In this document: piece after piece, positions 10,043-20,249 of the stretch | Position numbering within the stretch: the first letter of the stretch is position 1 | Layout: each line of letters opens with the position of its first letter | DNA from: Betaproteobacteria bacterium HGW-Betaproteobacteria-12 | GTDB lineage: Bacteria > Pseudomonadota > Gammaproteobacteria > Burkholderiales > Rhodocyclaceae | Direction of reading: 5' to 3' | Length of the DNA: 64,000 nt | NCBI GenBank assembly: GCA_002842345.1 | Contig: PHCU01000001.1 | Location: 20,906-84,905, forward strand | Program-made: the position numbers and the translations under genes | The notes under the pieces: generated by a model | Databases searched by the model: none | What the model saw: only the letters and a program-made list of their open reading frames with translations | Told to the model about the DNA's origin: nothing

Positions 10043-11209
10043 TCAATATGACTTGGGCAGATCGAGCACCTTCTCGGCGATAAAGCACATGATCAGTTGT
10101 TCGGTGATCGGCGCCAGGCGGGTCACGGTGACTTCGCGCAGCAGGCGTTCGACGTGGTATTCCTTGGCATAGCCGAACCCGCCGTGGGTCATCACCGCCT
10201 GTAGCGCCGAGTCGTAGCCGGCCCGAGCACCGAGGAACTTGGCCGTATTGGCTTCCGCACCGCAAGGCTTGTCGTTGTCGTACAGCCAGGCGGCCTTCAT
10301 CGCCATCAGCCAGGCGGCTTCTAGCGCCATCCAGCGTTCGGCCAGCGGATGCTGGATACCCTGGTTCTGGCCGATGGGCCTGTCGAAAACGGTCCGTTCC
10401 TTGGCATAGCGGGTCGCGCGGCGCAGGGCGTCCTGGCCGATGCCGATGGCTTCCACGGCGATCAGGATGCGCTCCGGGTTGAGGCTGTGCAGGACATACT
10501 TGAAGCCCTTGCCTTCCTCACCGACACGGTCGGACTCGGGAATGAACAGGTCATCGATGAAAATGGCGTTGGAGTCGACGGCCTTGCGTCCCATTTTCGG
10601 GATCTTCTTGACCTCGATCTTCGAACGATCCAGGTCGGTATAGAAAATGGTGATGCCGTCGGTCGGGCGCGCGCAATCCTCAAGCTTGGTCGTCCGGGTC
10701 AGCAACATGATCTTGTTGGCAACCTGGGCGGTCGAGGTCCAGACTTTCTGCCCACGTACGATGTAGCCGCCGGGAACACGCTCGGCAAAGGTCTTGATGG
10801 CGGTGGTGTTGAGGCCGGCATCCGGCTCGGTAAAGCCGAAGCAGCACTGGTCCTCGCCGCTGATCAGGCGCGGAATCCAGCGCTGCTTCTGCTCCGGCGT
10901 ACCGAAGACAACGATCGGGTGCGGCCCGAACAGGTTGATGTGCACCGTCGAGGTAGCGGCCATGCCGCCGCCATGCGAAGCCACCTCGTGCATCATCACC
11001 GCCGCCTCGGTCACCCCGAGGCCGGCGCCGCCATACTCGACCGGCATGGTGATGCCGAGCCAGCCGGCATCCGCCATGGCGCGATGGAACTCGCGGGGAA
11101 ACTCCCCGTCTTCGTCGCGCTGCAGCCAGTAGTCGTCGCCAAAACTGCGCATGACTGCCGCCACGCCGTCGCGAATGGCTTCATGATCCGAATTGCTAGA
11201 AAAATCCAT
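10043..11209 (-). CDS. Acyl-CoA dehydrogenase
   Basis: 388 aa; CCFGFTEPDAGLNTTAIKTFA and GGFGYAKEYHVERLLREV motifs. Confidence 0.92.
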   Translation of the reverse strand: MDFSSNSDHEAIRDGVAAVMRSFGDDYWLQRDEDGEFPREFHRAMADAGWLGITMPVEYGGAGLGVTEAAVMMHEVASHGGGMAATSTVHINLFGPHPIVVFGTPEQKQRWIPRLISGEDQCCFGFTEPDAGLNTTAIKTFAERVPGGYIVRGQKVWTSTAQVANKIMLLTRTTKLEDCARPTDGITIFYTDLDRSKIEVKKIPKMGRKAVDSNAIFIDDLFIPESDRVGEEGKGFKYVLHSLNPERILIAVEAIGIGQDALRRATRYAKERTVFDRPIGQNQGIQHPLAERWMALEAAWLMAMKAAWLYDNDKPCGAEANTAKFLGARAGYDSALQAVMTHGGFGYAKEYHVERLLREVTVTRLAPITEQLIMCFIAEKVLDLPKSY

Positions 11210-11252
11210 GGTCTCTATTCCCTGCTTAGGTTTTGTCTGGGGCCACCAGCAC

Positions 11253-12128
11253 TCATGAAAGGCCGGCCTGGGCCAGGGTTTTCATCGCCTGCACCAGATG
11301 CGGACGGTCGTACATTTTTCCGTTGAGCCCCACCACGCCGGTTCCCGGCGCCTCGGCGAAGGCGGCGACGATTGCACGCGCGACGCCGATATCCTCTTCG
11401 CTCGGGGTGTAACAGCGATTGATGACATCGACCTGGTCGGGATGGATGGCAATGCGCCCGAGAAAGCCGCGCCGCCGGGACAGCAGGCAATCGCGCTCGA
11501 GGCCGGCGGCATCGCGGAAATCGCCGTACAGCGTATCGACCGCCTGGGCCTCGGCCGCGGCCGCGGCATACAGCGCACCGGAGCGCGCCTGCACGTAGGC
11601 GGCCGACAGTTCGCCGTCTTCCTCGCGGTTGCTGATCGAGCCGAGCGCCGCCGCCAGATCCTCGGCGCCCCAGGTTATCCCCACCAGGCGCGGTGGCTTG
11701 CTGGCATAGCTGTGCAGATTAAGCATGCCGGCGGCCGTTTCGGTGGCCACGACAACCACCTTGATCGACTGCGGCGACAGACCTGCCCGCACTTCCAGAA
11801 CATCCAGGTAGTGGCTCAGGCGAAGCACGTCGGCGGCACCATCGGCCTTCGGCAGGACGATGCCGTCGAGGCCCTCGCCGACCACCTGCGCCAGATCCGG
11901 CAAGGCATCGGCGGTGCTCAGCGGGTTGATCCGGACGAAGCCCTTCCAGCTCCGCTGCCCGCAGGTCGCCGCCAGATGCTCGGCGGCCATCCGGCGCGCC
12001 AGCGGACGACGGCTTTCGGCCACCGAGTCTTCAAGATCGAGGATCAGCGCATCGGCTGACGAGGCGACGGATTTCTGCAGCTTCTTCTCGCTGTCCGCCG
12101 GCACGAAAAGCATCGAACGTAGCTTCAT
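11253..12128 (-). CDS. HpcH/HpaI aldolase/citrate lyase family CoA ester lyase
   Basis: MKLRSMLFVPADSEKKLQKS, DALILDLEDSVAESRRPLAR, IHPDQVDVINRCYTPSEEDI. Confidence 0.92.
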   Translation of the reverse strand: MKLRSMLFVPADSEKKLQKSVASSADALILDLEDSVAESRRPLARRMAAEHLAATCGQRSWKGFVRINPLSTADALPDLAQVVGEGLDGIVLPKADGAADVLRLSHYLDVLEVRAGLSPQSIKVVVVATETAAGMLNLHSYASKPPRLVGITWGAEDLAAALGSISNREEDGELSAAYVQARSGALYAAAAAEAQAVDTLYGDFRDAAGLERDCLLSRRRGFLGRIAIHPDQVDVINRCYTPSEEDIGVARAIVAAFAEAPGTGVVGLNGKMYDRPHLVQAMKTLAQAGLS

Positions 12129-12580
12129 GCCAGCGGCTTCCGCAGCATCAGCGCCTGACGAACACAGATGCACACCACTTCGTTGTGCTGGTTGAGCCCC
12201 TGGTGCCGGAAAGTGACAATCCCCTGCTCCGGGCGCGAGCGACTGTCGCGCTTGTCGACGACGGTCGTCACCGAGCGGATCGTGTCGCCGGCGAACACCG
12301 GCTTGGGAAACAGCACTTCGCTCATGCCCAGATTCGCCACCGTCGTCCCCAGGGTCGTATCCTGAACCGTCAGCCCGATGACCAAACCAAGCGTGAAGAT
12401 GCTGTTGAACAACGGACGACCGAACTCGGTCTGCTTGCAGTACTCCGCATCGATATGAATTTGCGCGGGGTTGTAGGTAGCGCCGCAGAACCAGATGTTC
12501 TCCGCCTCAACCAGCGTGCGCCGGATCTCGTGCTCGAAGACTTGCCCTGCTTCCAACTGATCGTAAAATTTGCCAGCCAT
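12125..12580 (-). CDS. MaoC family dehydratase
   Basis: About 151 aa hot-dog fold type: FYDQLEAGQVFEHEIRRTLVEAENIWF, HIDAEYCKQTEFGRPLFNSIFTLGLVIGL. Confidence 0.9.
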   Translation of the reverse strand: MAGKFYDQLEAGQVFEHEIRRTLVEAENIWFCGATYNPAQIHIDAEYCKQTEFGRPLFNSIFTLGLVIGLTVQDTTLGTTVANLGMSEVLFPKPVFAGDTIRSVTTVVDKRDSRSRPEQGIVTFRHQGLNQHNEVVCICVRQALMLRKPLA

Positions 12581-12672
12581 GCTTTGCATCCCGTAGTTGT
12601 CAAAAACAATCCGCTTGTTGATTGTATGCTAGCAAACCGAATTGTTAATTGCAACCGCTGCAACGATAATTA

Positions 12673-12698
12673 ACAAACCGACCGTTCCGTCTGTTTCT
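12673..12698. promoter_or_regulatory. Candidate CymR-type operator upstream of MaoC/CoA lyase genes
   Basis: ACAAACCGAC-CGTTCC-GTCTGTTTCT; same half-sites and 6-nt spacer as the site at 54760-54785. Confidence 0.6.
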
Positions 12699-12756
12699 GA
12701 TAGTAAACACTCGGCTCGCGCCCTGTCAATCGTGCTGCGGATTTTTCCTTGCCAGC

Positions 12757-13917
12757 TCAGCGCAGGATCCGGCCCTGGCTGTTCAGGATAGTGATATCGA
12801 CGAACTGCGACCCTTGCCGAACGCCGGGCCGGTAAGCGACAAAGTAGCCGCCCAGATCGATCGGCGCCTGTTCCAGGGCCGTCACCAGATCGTCGGGCGC
12901 CGGATTCGCCCCTGAACGACGCAGCGCTTCGATGGTGATCCGCGCCGCAATGTAGCCCTCCAGACCGTAGTACGAAGGCTGCGCCTCGGGATTGAGCGCC
13001 TTTATCGCGCGCAGGTAGTCACCGGTAACCTTGACCGTGTCGTTCCACGGATAGGGCGTGACCTGGGAAATGATGACGCCCTTGGCCGCAGCGGCACCGA
13101 GTTCAGCGACAAGGAGATCGGCGCCGACCAGGGAGACAGTGGCAAACTGCATTGCCGCATTGATCTTCTTCAGGGCGCGGATGGCTGCGGCGGCAGGCTT
13201 GTGCGTGGCGAGCACCAGCACGAGTTGCGGTGCCGCATCGGCAACCTGTTTGATGATGTCGGGCGTAACGCCCTTGGCCGGATCGAAGCCGACGCTCGCC
13301 ACCGCTGAAAGCCGGTGCCGCTTCATGGCCTCGACAAATCCGTCCAGCCCGGCCCGACCAAACGAATCGTCCTGATAGACGACCCCGATCTTCGTCACCG
13401 CCAGCGGCACCGCGTGGTCGATGATGACCGCCACCTCCTTCTCCACCGAGGCGCGGGTACTGAAGGCGTAGCGCCCCGGTTGCAGATGAAGGGAACTGGT
13501 GCCGGTAGACAGGCCGATCAGGGGGATGCCGGCCGTGCGGAGCGCTTGCATCGCCTCGACGGTACCGGGCGAACCGAAGAATCCGACCAGCGAGAGGACT
13601 TTCTCCTCATTGATCAGCCGGCGCGTATTGGCCAGCATGCGCTCGGTTTCGTAGCCATCGTCGAGGCTGACGACTTCGATTTTTCGGCCATGGATACCGC
13701 CTTCGGCATTGACCCGGGCAAAGCAGGCCAGGGCGCCTTCGCGCAAGGCCTTGCCGTAGGCCGCCACCGGCCCGCTCAACGGCAAGGACATACCCAGCCG
13801 GATCGCTGCGCTCCCGTCGCTGCCCGGCGCGGCATTGGCCCGCTCGGGATAGCTGCCGAGACCAATCGTCATCGCGACGAAAACGACGAACACCAGCTCA
13901 CCCACCAATCTTCTCAT
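12757..13917 (-). CDS. ABC transporter substrate-binding protein (branched-chain amino acid/LivK type)
   Basis: Signal peptide, IRLGMSLPLSGPVAAYGKALREGALACFARVNAEGGIHGRKIEVVSLDDGYE. Confidence 0.92.
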   Translation of the reverse strand: MRRLVGELVFVVFVAMTIGLGSYPERANAAPGSDGSAAIRLGMSLPLSGPVAAYGKALREGALACFARVNAEGGIHGRKIEVVSLDDGYETERMLANTRRLINEEKVLSLVGFFGSPGTVEAMQALRTAGIPLIGLSTGTSSLHLQPGRYAFSTRASVEKEVAVIIDHAVPLAVTKIGVVYQDDSFGRAGLDGFVEAMKRHRLSAVASVGFDPAKGVTPDIIKQVADAAPQLVLVLATHKPAAAAIRALKKINAAMQFATVSLVGADLLVAELGAAAAKGVIISQVTPYPWNDTVKVTGDYLRAIKALNPEAQPSYYGLEGYIAARITIEALRRSGANPAPDDLVTALEQAPIDLGGYFVAYRPGVRQGSQFVDITILNSQGRILR

Positions 13918-14000
13918 TTTGACTCTCGTTGTTTACCCCGACCCTGGCCGGCCCGGAGCTTGTCCTGAGCGGGCCGCAAGCAGCCTTTCGTCAACCGCTT

Positions 14001-15254
14001 TTACAGGCCGGCCGCGATGCCCGCCCACTCGGCAGCAAGCCCTTCCCGGAACGGCGGGTCAGCCAGTTCGATCAGCTTCTCGGCACGCTGGTGCAACGAC
14101 AGTTTCGCCAGCTCGGCGCTGCCGTGCTCGGTGACCACGCGATCGAGCATGTAACGCGCCGCCCCGACCGCGCTGCCGGTGCCGAGTCGGGGAACAATGC
14201 GGCTGATCGTCCCCTTGCCGGCCGTTGACGACAGGCAGAAGATTGCCCGCCCGCCGGGCGCCAGCCGCGCCCCGGTAACGAAGGGCGGCATGCCGCCGAC
14301 GCCGGCGAGCAGCCGACCATCGAGGCAATCGCAATTGACCTGGCCGAAAAGATCGATCTCGACGGCGGCATTGATCGAAACGAAATTCGGAATCCGCGCG
14401 ATGCTGCAGATATCGTGGGTTTCCCCGACGCTGCGGAAGGCGAAGGCATCGTCTTCGGCCAGTCGCCGATAGAAGCTTTCGTCGCCAAGCGCCACGCCGG
14501 CGACGATCGAGCCGACACCCTGAATCGCCCCGGATTCGCGCAGGCCGAGAATCTCTTCGGTCACCATGCCGGAATGCAGGCGCAACTGGCGATGCTCGCG
14601 CAAGGAACGAACCACTGCACTCTGCATCTTGCCGATCCCCAGTTGCAGGGTATCGCCATCACGGACCATGGCGGCGACGTGGCGGCCGATGGCCAGCAGT
14701 TCCGGCCCCGGATCACCGCTCAGTTGCGTCACCAGCGGCGCGTCGATCTCACAGACGACATCGCAGTCGGCACGCGCGATGCTGAAGCTGCTTTGGGTAC
14801 GCGGCATGCGCGGATTGACATGGGCCACGCGGATGGCCGCCCGCGCCCAGACTGCCGGCAGAAAGTCATGACAGACCCCGAGGCTCATTCGCCCCGCGGC
14901 ATCCGGTGGACTGACCTGGGCCAGCGCCAGATCGATAGGCAAGGACTGCAGGTCCTGCCACACCCCGGTGTAATCGAGGGGTAGCAGGTCCACGCGCCCC
15001 TGGCGCATCGGCTCCCGCAAATTGGGCTGAATGAAGTAGGCGCGTTGCCGAGCCTGCGGATGCAGGCCGGGATAATCGCCGAAATTGATGCCGGGAAAAT
15101 GCACGCCGACGAAGCGTACCCCGGCCGCCTTGTCGGGATGGCGACAGAGGGCCTCGAAAAAAGCCAGCGATTCGCCGGAAGTGCCGGGGATGAAGACATT
15201 CATCCCCGGCCGCAGCATGGCGACAACCTGATCCAGGCACGCTTGCTTGTTCAT
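14001..15254 (-). CDS. Acetyl-CoA hydrolase/CoA-transferase family protein
   Basis: 417 aa; LQLGIGKMQSAVV, FVSINAAVEIDLFGQVNCD. Confidence 0.85.
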   Translation of the reverse strand: MNKQACLDQVVAMLRPGMNVFIPGTSGESLAFFEALCRHPDKAAGVRFVGVHFPGINFGDYPGLHPQARQRAYFIQPNLREPMRQGRVDLLPLDYTGVWQDLQSLPIDLALAQVSPPDAAGRMSLGVCHDFLPAVWARAAIRVAHVNPRMPRTQSSFSIARADCDVVCEIDAPLVTQLSGDPGPELLAIGRHVAAMVRDGDTLQLGIGKMQSAVVRSLREHRQLRLHSGMVTEEILGLRESGAIQGVGSIVAGVALGDESFYRRLAEDDAFAFRSVGETHDICSIARIPNFVSINAAVEIDLFGQVNCDCLDGRLLAGVGGMPPFVTGARLAPGGRAIFCLSSTAGKGTISRIVPRLGTGSAVGAARYMLDRVVTEHGSAELAKLSLHQRAEKLIELADPPFREGLAAEWAGIAAGL

Positions 15255-15293
15255 TCGGCAGATCTCCGTGGCATCGCTAGCTGATTCCGTGCC

Positions 15294-16496
15294 TCAGGCG
15301 CCGAGGCGGCCGATGATGGAGATGGCGCAGACATTCTGGTGCGGATGGCCGCCCAGATTCTGCGTCAGCCCGAGGTCGGCCTTGGCCAGCTGGCGTTCGC
15401 CGGCCCGGCCGAGCAACTGGAGGTAAACCTCGTAGACCATGCGCAGCCCCGAAGCGCCGATCGGATGGCCGAAGCACTTGAGCCCGCCGTCGATCTGGCA
15501 GGGAATGGCCCCGTCACGGTCGTAGCGGCCTTCGAGAATGTCGTAGGCGGCGCGGCCGGGACGGCTCAACTGCAGGCCCTCCATCAGCACCAGCTCGGTG
15601 ATCGAAAAGCAGTCGTGCACTTCGATCAGGTCCAGCGCTGCCGTCGGGTCGGCAATGCCGGCTTCCTGGTAGGCACGGGCAGCGGCGACCTCGGCGGTAC
15701 GGATCGAGGCACCGTCCCAGGTGCTGAACTGCGCCTCTTCGCCGTTGGACACCGACAACTGCAGCGACTTCACGGTGATCACATCCTTCTTGCCGAGCTT
15801 TTTGGCGATTTCCGGCGTCGTCACGATGGCGCAAGCCGCCCCGTCGCTGACCCCGGAGCAATCGAAGAGGCCGAGCGGCTCGGCGATGATCTTCGCCTTG
15901 AGCACGTCTTCCTCGGTGATCCGGTTACGCAGATGCGCCTTGGGATTCAGTACGGCGTTGTCGTGGCTTTTGACCGAGACGTGCGCCATCGCCCGTTTCA
16001 ACTCCTCGGGCGGGATCCCGTACTTGCTCTGGTAAGCCGTTGCCAGCTGGGCAAAGGCGCCGGGGGCCGAACCGTTGGGCAGCCACAGGTCGGTGACCGT
16101 GCCGCGGGTGCGGTGCGGCAGGCCGCCATAGCCGGTGTCCTTGAGCTTTTCGACGCCGAGGGCGAGCACGATGTCGTAAGCGCCGGAGGCGACTGCATAG
16201 ACGGCGCCGCGCAAGGCCTCGGTCCCCGTCGCACAGGCATTCTCGACCCGGGTCACGGCGATGTTCTGCAGGCGCAGGGCCTGGGCCAGCGGCCCCGCCG
16301 TCTTGCCGACGTTGTTTTCTTCGAGGCAGACGCCCAGCCAGGCCGCTTCGATCTGCTTGCGCTCGATGCCGGCATCGGCGATGGCCTCGGTAAAGGCCTC
16401 GAGCATCAGATCCTCGGCATTGTCCGACCAGCGCTCGCCAAACTTCGAGCAGCCCATACCTACGATCGCGACGCGATCACGAATTCCGCTAGCCAT
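15294..16496 (-). CDS. SCPx-type thiolase / acetyl-CoA acetyltransferase family
   Basis: VENACATGTEALRGAVYAVASGAYD (catalytic Cys) and CFGHPIGASGLR. Confidence 0.9.
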   Translation of the reverse strand: MASGIRDRVAIVGMGCSKFGERWSDNAEDLMLEAFTEAIADAGIERKQIEAAWLGVCLEENNVGKTAGPLAQALRLQNIAVTRVENACATGTEALRGAVYAVASGAYDIVLALGVEKLKDTGYGGLPHRTRGTVTDLWLPNGSAPGAFAQLATAYQSKYGIPPEELKRAMAHVSVKSHDNAVLNPKAHLRNRITEEDVLKAKIIAEPLGLFDCSGVSDGAACAIVTTPEIAKKLGKKDVITVKSLQLSVSNGEEAQFSTWDGASIRTAEVAAARAYQEAGIADPTAALDLIEVHDCFSITELVLMEGLQLSRPGRAAYDILEGRYDRDGAIPCQIDGGLKCFGHPIGASGLRMVYEVYLQLLGRAGERQLAKADLGLTQNLGGHPHQNVCAISIIGRLGA

Positions 16497-16497
16497 T

Positions 16498-17949
16498 TCA
16501 GTTTTCCTTGTCCTGGGGCAGTACGGTCGCTTTCCAGAAGTACCGTTTGAAGCCCCGCTGAGAGTCCGCATCCTTGATCCGGAAGACCATGCGCAACGGC
16601 ACGCCGACCGCCAGTTCGTCCGGTTCGCAATCGGTGAATTCCATCATTACCCGCGCCCCGCTGGCGAATTCGACATGGCCGAAAAGGAAGGGCGGACAGG
16701 GTTTGTACGACAGCCAGTCGCAGGTAAAGGAGCGCACCTTGGCCGCTTCGTCGAGCAGCACATGCGACTGCTGCGTATCGACGGCCGTGCATTCCGGGTT
16801 GACGCAGACCCGCGATTTCGGGAACTGCACCGTGCCGCAGGCCGAGCACTTGCCGCCGGCGAAGCGATTGACCATCTCCTCGCCGCGCCAGGCGGCGGAA
16901 AGCGCCGTCTTGTTATCCATTTCGGCGCGCATGCCCCACTCGAGCGCCAGCTGGTTGGTGAAGGAGAGATACTTGAAGTAGTTGCTTTCGACCCGGCCCG
17001 GCGTCAGCCACGGCGCCGGCGTTGCGGCCCGGCCCTGCCCGACCGTTTCCAGGACGATGACGTCGCAGCCGCTGCCGAACTGGACGAGCACGATCTTGCG
17101 CCCGGCCGGCGCGCTTTCCAGTTCGCGGGCCAGCATCAGCAGCGGATGGGCGGCGCCGGTATCGCCACAGGTTTCGAACAGCGTGTCGGCAACCGCCTCC
17201 GGCCGGATGCCGGCCTTCTTCGCCACCACCTGATTGACCTTCATCAGTGCTGCCGGCATCAGGAAGGCGTCGACCTGATCGGCCTGCAGCCCGGCTTCGG
17301 CGAGCGCGCGGCGAATCACCGGCGGCACCAGCTTCAGGAAGCCCTCTTCGCGGACCCAACGCTCTTCCCAGCCGTAATCGCCGTCACGCCCGGAGGCCCG
17401 GAAGTGATCGACAAAATCGATGGTTTCGCTGGCCGAGCCGCGCAGCACGGCAAGCGGCTCCCCGTGACCGACGGCGATGGCTGCCGCGCCATCACCGGCC
17501 AGCAGTTCGCCAGTACTGGCCGGCGTCGGGATGCGGCGCTCGCTGGCGACGATCAGCGACGTCGCCCCGCTATCGCCACGCAGGGCGCGCAGCAGTGCGC
17601 TCGAGCCACAACGCAGGCTGCCAGCGGCATCCATGGACGACAGCTGCGCGTCCAGGCCAAGGGCGGCGGCGAGCACCGAAGCATTGAGCCGGTCGGCGAA
17701 GGGCAGCGTCGTCGAGGCCAGGGTCAGGTTGCCGACGCTGCCGACCGGGAAGCGACCGAGCACGCTGCGCCCGGCCTCGACCGCCATGGTCAGGACATCC
17801 TCGTCCCAGTTGATCATCGACCGCGTGCCCTTGGCATTAGATTTCAGGCCCGGGGCCATCCAGCGGTGGGCCGCCGCAACGGCCGCCCGATCCAGGCGCA
17901 GGCGGGGCAGATAGCCCCCGACGCCAATGATTCCAAATCCTTGTTCCAT
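16498..17949 (-). CDS. HMG-CoA synthase-like protein fused to C-terminal DUF35 Zn-ribbon/OB-fold
   Basis: N-term FGIIGVGGYLPRLRLDRAAV...LASTTLPFADRLNASVLAAALGLD; C-term CSACGTVQFPKSRVCVNPEC rubredoxin-like Zn ribbon plus OB fold. Confidence 0.85.
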   Translation of the reverse strand: MEQGFGIIGVGGYLPRLRLDRAAVAAAHRWMAPGLKSNAKGTRSMINWDEDVLTMAVEAGRSVLGRFPVGSVGNLTLASTTLPFADRLNASVLAAALGLDAQLSSMDAAGSLRCGSSALLRALRGDSGATSLIVASERRIPTPASTGELLAGDGAAAIAVGHGEPLAVLRGSASETIDFVDHFRASGRDGDYGWEERWVREEGFLKLVPPVIRRALAEAGLQADQVDAFLMPAALMKVNQVVAKKAGIRPEAVADTLFETCGDTGAAHPLLMLARELESAPAGRKIVLVQFGSGCDVIVLETVGQGRAATPAPWLTPGRVESNYFKYLSFTNQLALEWGMRAEMDNKTALSAAWRGEEMVNRFAGGKCSACGTVQFPKSRVCVNPECTAVDTQQSHVLLDEAAKVRSFTCDWLSYKPCPPFLFGHVEFASGARVMMEFTDCEPDELAVGVPLRMVFRIKDADSQRGFKRYFWKATVLPQDKEN

Positions 17950-17957
17950 ATATGTAG

Positions 17958-19061
17958 TCACTTCCCTAACGAAACGGATGGCCCCGACCAGTACTGCGGA
18001 CTGCACAGCATGTACTGACTGGGGAAAGGCAGGTTGACGCCGAGCTGCCGGGCCGCCTTCAAGGCCCAGCGCGGGTCGTAGAGCATGGCGCGACCGATGG
18101 CCACGCCGTCGACATGGCCGGCGGCGACAGCTGCCTCGGCCATAACCGGGTCATCGAGCAAGCCGACAACCCGGGTAAGCAGACCGGTCTGCGCCCTGAC
18201 TTGAGCGGCAAACTCGACGAGATATCCCGGTGCCGCCGGAATCCTGACCCCTTCGGCAATGGCACCGGCCGAGATGCAGACGAAATCAACGCCGGCGGCT
18301 TTCAGTGCCGCGCAGACAGCCAGCGTGTCGGCGAACTCGAGGCCGCCCTCATGCCAGTCGCGGCAATTTAGACGCACGCCCAGCGGCTTGTTCTCCGGCC
18401 AGGCAGCCCGCACCCGGGCGACGACTTCGAGCGGGAAACGCATCCGCTTGGCCAGCGAGCCGCCGAATTCATCGCTGCGCCGGTTGCTGACCGGCGACAG
18501 GAAGCTGTGCAGCAGATAGCCATGCGCCATGTGCAACTCAACATAGTCGAGGCCGGCGTGCCCCGCCCGCCGGGCGGCACTGGCGAAGGCCGCGGCAATG
18601 CGTTCCATGCCGGCGGTGTCGAGTTCCTGCGGCATTGCGCGGTTCTTGCCGAAAGCGATCGGCGACGGCCCGACGATATCCCAGCCGCCCGCATCACTCG
18701 CCAGACCTTCGCCGCCGCGCCACGGCTCGTGACAGGAAGCCTTGCGGCCGCCGTGATTGAGTTGCAGACCGATCCTGATCGGACTCAGTCGCCGCAGATA
18801 GCCGACCATTACCGCCAAGGCCACCGTCTGCTCGTCGTCATACAGCCCCAGGCAACCGCGGGTGATACGCCCTTCCGGCAGGACTGCCGTCGACTCGATG
18901 GTGATCGCCCCGGCACCGCCGATCGCCAGCGCACCGAGATGCTGCCAGTGCCAATCACCGACCTTGCCGTCCACGCCGCTGTACTGGCACATCGGCGCGA
19001 CGAAGACGCGATTGCTCAAATGCATTGACTTGATCTGCAGGGGAGAAAACAGCGTGCTCAT
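17958..19061 (-). CDS. NADH:flavin oxidoreductase (Old Yellow Enzyme family)
   Basis: LFSPLQIKSMHLSNRVFVAPMCQYS, DYVELHMAHGYLLHSFLSPVSNRRSDEFGGSLAKRMRF. Confidence 0.94.
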   Translation of the reverse strand: MSTLFSPLQIKSMHLSNRVFVAPMCQYSGVDGKVGDWHWQHLGALAIGGAGAITIESTAVLPEGRITRGCLGLYDDEQTVALAVMVGYLRRLSPIRIGLQLNHGGRKASCHEPWRGGEGLASDAGGWDIVGPSPIAFGKNRAMPQELDTAGMERIAAAFASAARRAGHAGLDYVELHMAHGYLLHSFLSPVSNRRSDEFGGSLAKRMRFPLEVVARVRAAWPENKPLGVRLNCRDWHEGGLEFADTLAVCAALKAAGVDFVCISAGAIAEGVRIPAAPGYLVEFAAQVRAQTGLLTRVVGLLDDPVMAEAAVAAGHVDGVAIGRAMLYDPRWALKAARQLGVNLPFPSQYMLCSPQYWSGPSVSLGK

Positions 19062-19302
19062 GCGAATCCGTTATCGAGGTTTCTCACGTTGATCGGCATC
19101 CCGGACCAATCCGGTTAATTTGTATGCTTGCGTACGATACGTTAACGCCGTAACATAGTCAACGTAATTTACCGCCGCTATCAGGTTGTATCCCTTGATC
19201 TACCTGGATACCGCCAACTGGCACCGGCCAGATGGGGCACATTCGCATTCACCAATTCATATTGGCGCATATCAATAGGCGCATCAACGAGAGGAAGACT
19301 CC

Positions 19303-20232
19303 ATGAGCACACAAGGCAAATCGCAACTTCTCGCCGGCAAGGTCGCCCTGGTGACCGGCGCCGGTCGCGGCGTCGGTCGCGGCATCGCGCTGGAACTGGC
19401 AGCCGCCGGTGCCCGGGTCGTCGTCAACGACGTCGGCACCTCGCCGACTGGCGAAGGCAGCGATCTCTCGCCGGCCAATGAGGTGGTCGCCGAAATCCGG
19501 CGCAATGGCGGCGAGGCGGTGGCCGACTCGAACTCGGTCGCCGACTGGGATCAGGCCCATGCGATGGTGCAGAAGGCGATCGATGCCTTCGGCCGCATCG
19601 ATATCGTCATCAACAACGCCGGCATCCTGCGCGACACGATCTTCCATCGCATGACCAAGGAAGACTTCGACTCCGTCATCAACGTCAATCTGGCCGGCGT
19701 CTTCTATGTCAGCCGGGCCGCGGCACCGCACTTCAAGGCCCAGAACAGCGGCTGCTTCGTGCATATCACCTCGAGTTCGGGACTGGTCGGCAATTTCGGG
19801 CAGGCCAACTACTGCGCCGCCAAGCTCGGCGTCGTCGCCTTGTCCAAGGCCATCGCCATGGACATGCAGCGCTTCAACATCCGATCCAACGCCGTCGCTC
19901 CCTGGGCCTGGACCCGCATGGTGAGCACCATCCCGGCCGAGACCGAGGCCGAGAAAAAGCGTGTCGAAGGCCTGCAGAAACTGGTCCCGGAAAAAATCGC
20001 CCCGTTCATCGCCGCCCTCGCCAGCGACCAGGCCGCCGAGGTCAACGGCCAGGTATTCGGCGTGCGCAATAACGAGATCTACCTGTTCTCGCAGTCCCGC
20101 CCGATCCGCACCGCCCACACCGCCGATGGCTGGACGCCGGAAACGGTCATCGAACGGGTCTTCCCGATGTTCAAGAACGATTTCTATCCCCTGCATCGCT
20201 CCGGCGATGTGTTCACCTGGGATCCGGTATAA
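19303..20232 (+). CDS. SDR family oxidoreductase (MFE-2/3-hydroxyacyl-CoA dehydrogenase-like)
   Basis: KVALVTGAGRGVGRGIALELAAAGARVVVND, NNAGILRD, YCAAKLGVVAL. Confidence 0.92.
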   Translation: MSTQGKSQLLAGKVALVTGAGRGVGRGIALELAAAGARVVVNDVGTSPTGEGSDLSPANEVVAEIRRNGGEAVADSNSVADWDQAHAMVQKAIDAFGRIDIVINNAGILRDTIFHRMTKEDFDSVINVNLAGVFYVSRAAAPHFKAQNSGCFVHITSSSGLVGNFGQANYCAAKLGVVALSKAIAMDMQRFNIRSNAVAPWAWTRMVSTIPAETEAEKKRVEGLQKLVPEKIAPFIAALASDQAAEVNGQVFGVRNNEIYLFSQSRPIRTAHTADGWTPETVIERVFPMFKNDFYPLHRSGDVFTWDPV

Positions 20233-20249
20233 GTCCGGAGGCCGATCCC

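Noticed and set aside
16261-18018. 585-aa ORF on + strand
   Set aside because: Antisense to the thiolase and HMGS/DUF35 genes; low-complexity Arg/Ala/Gln content.
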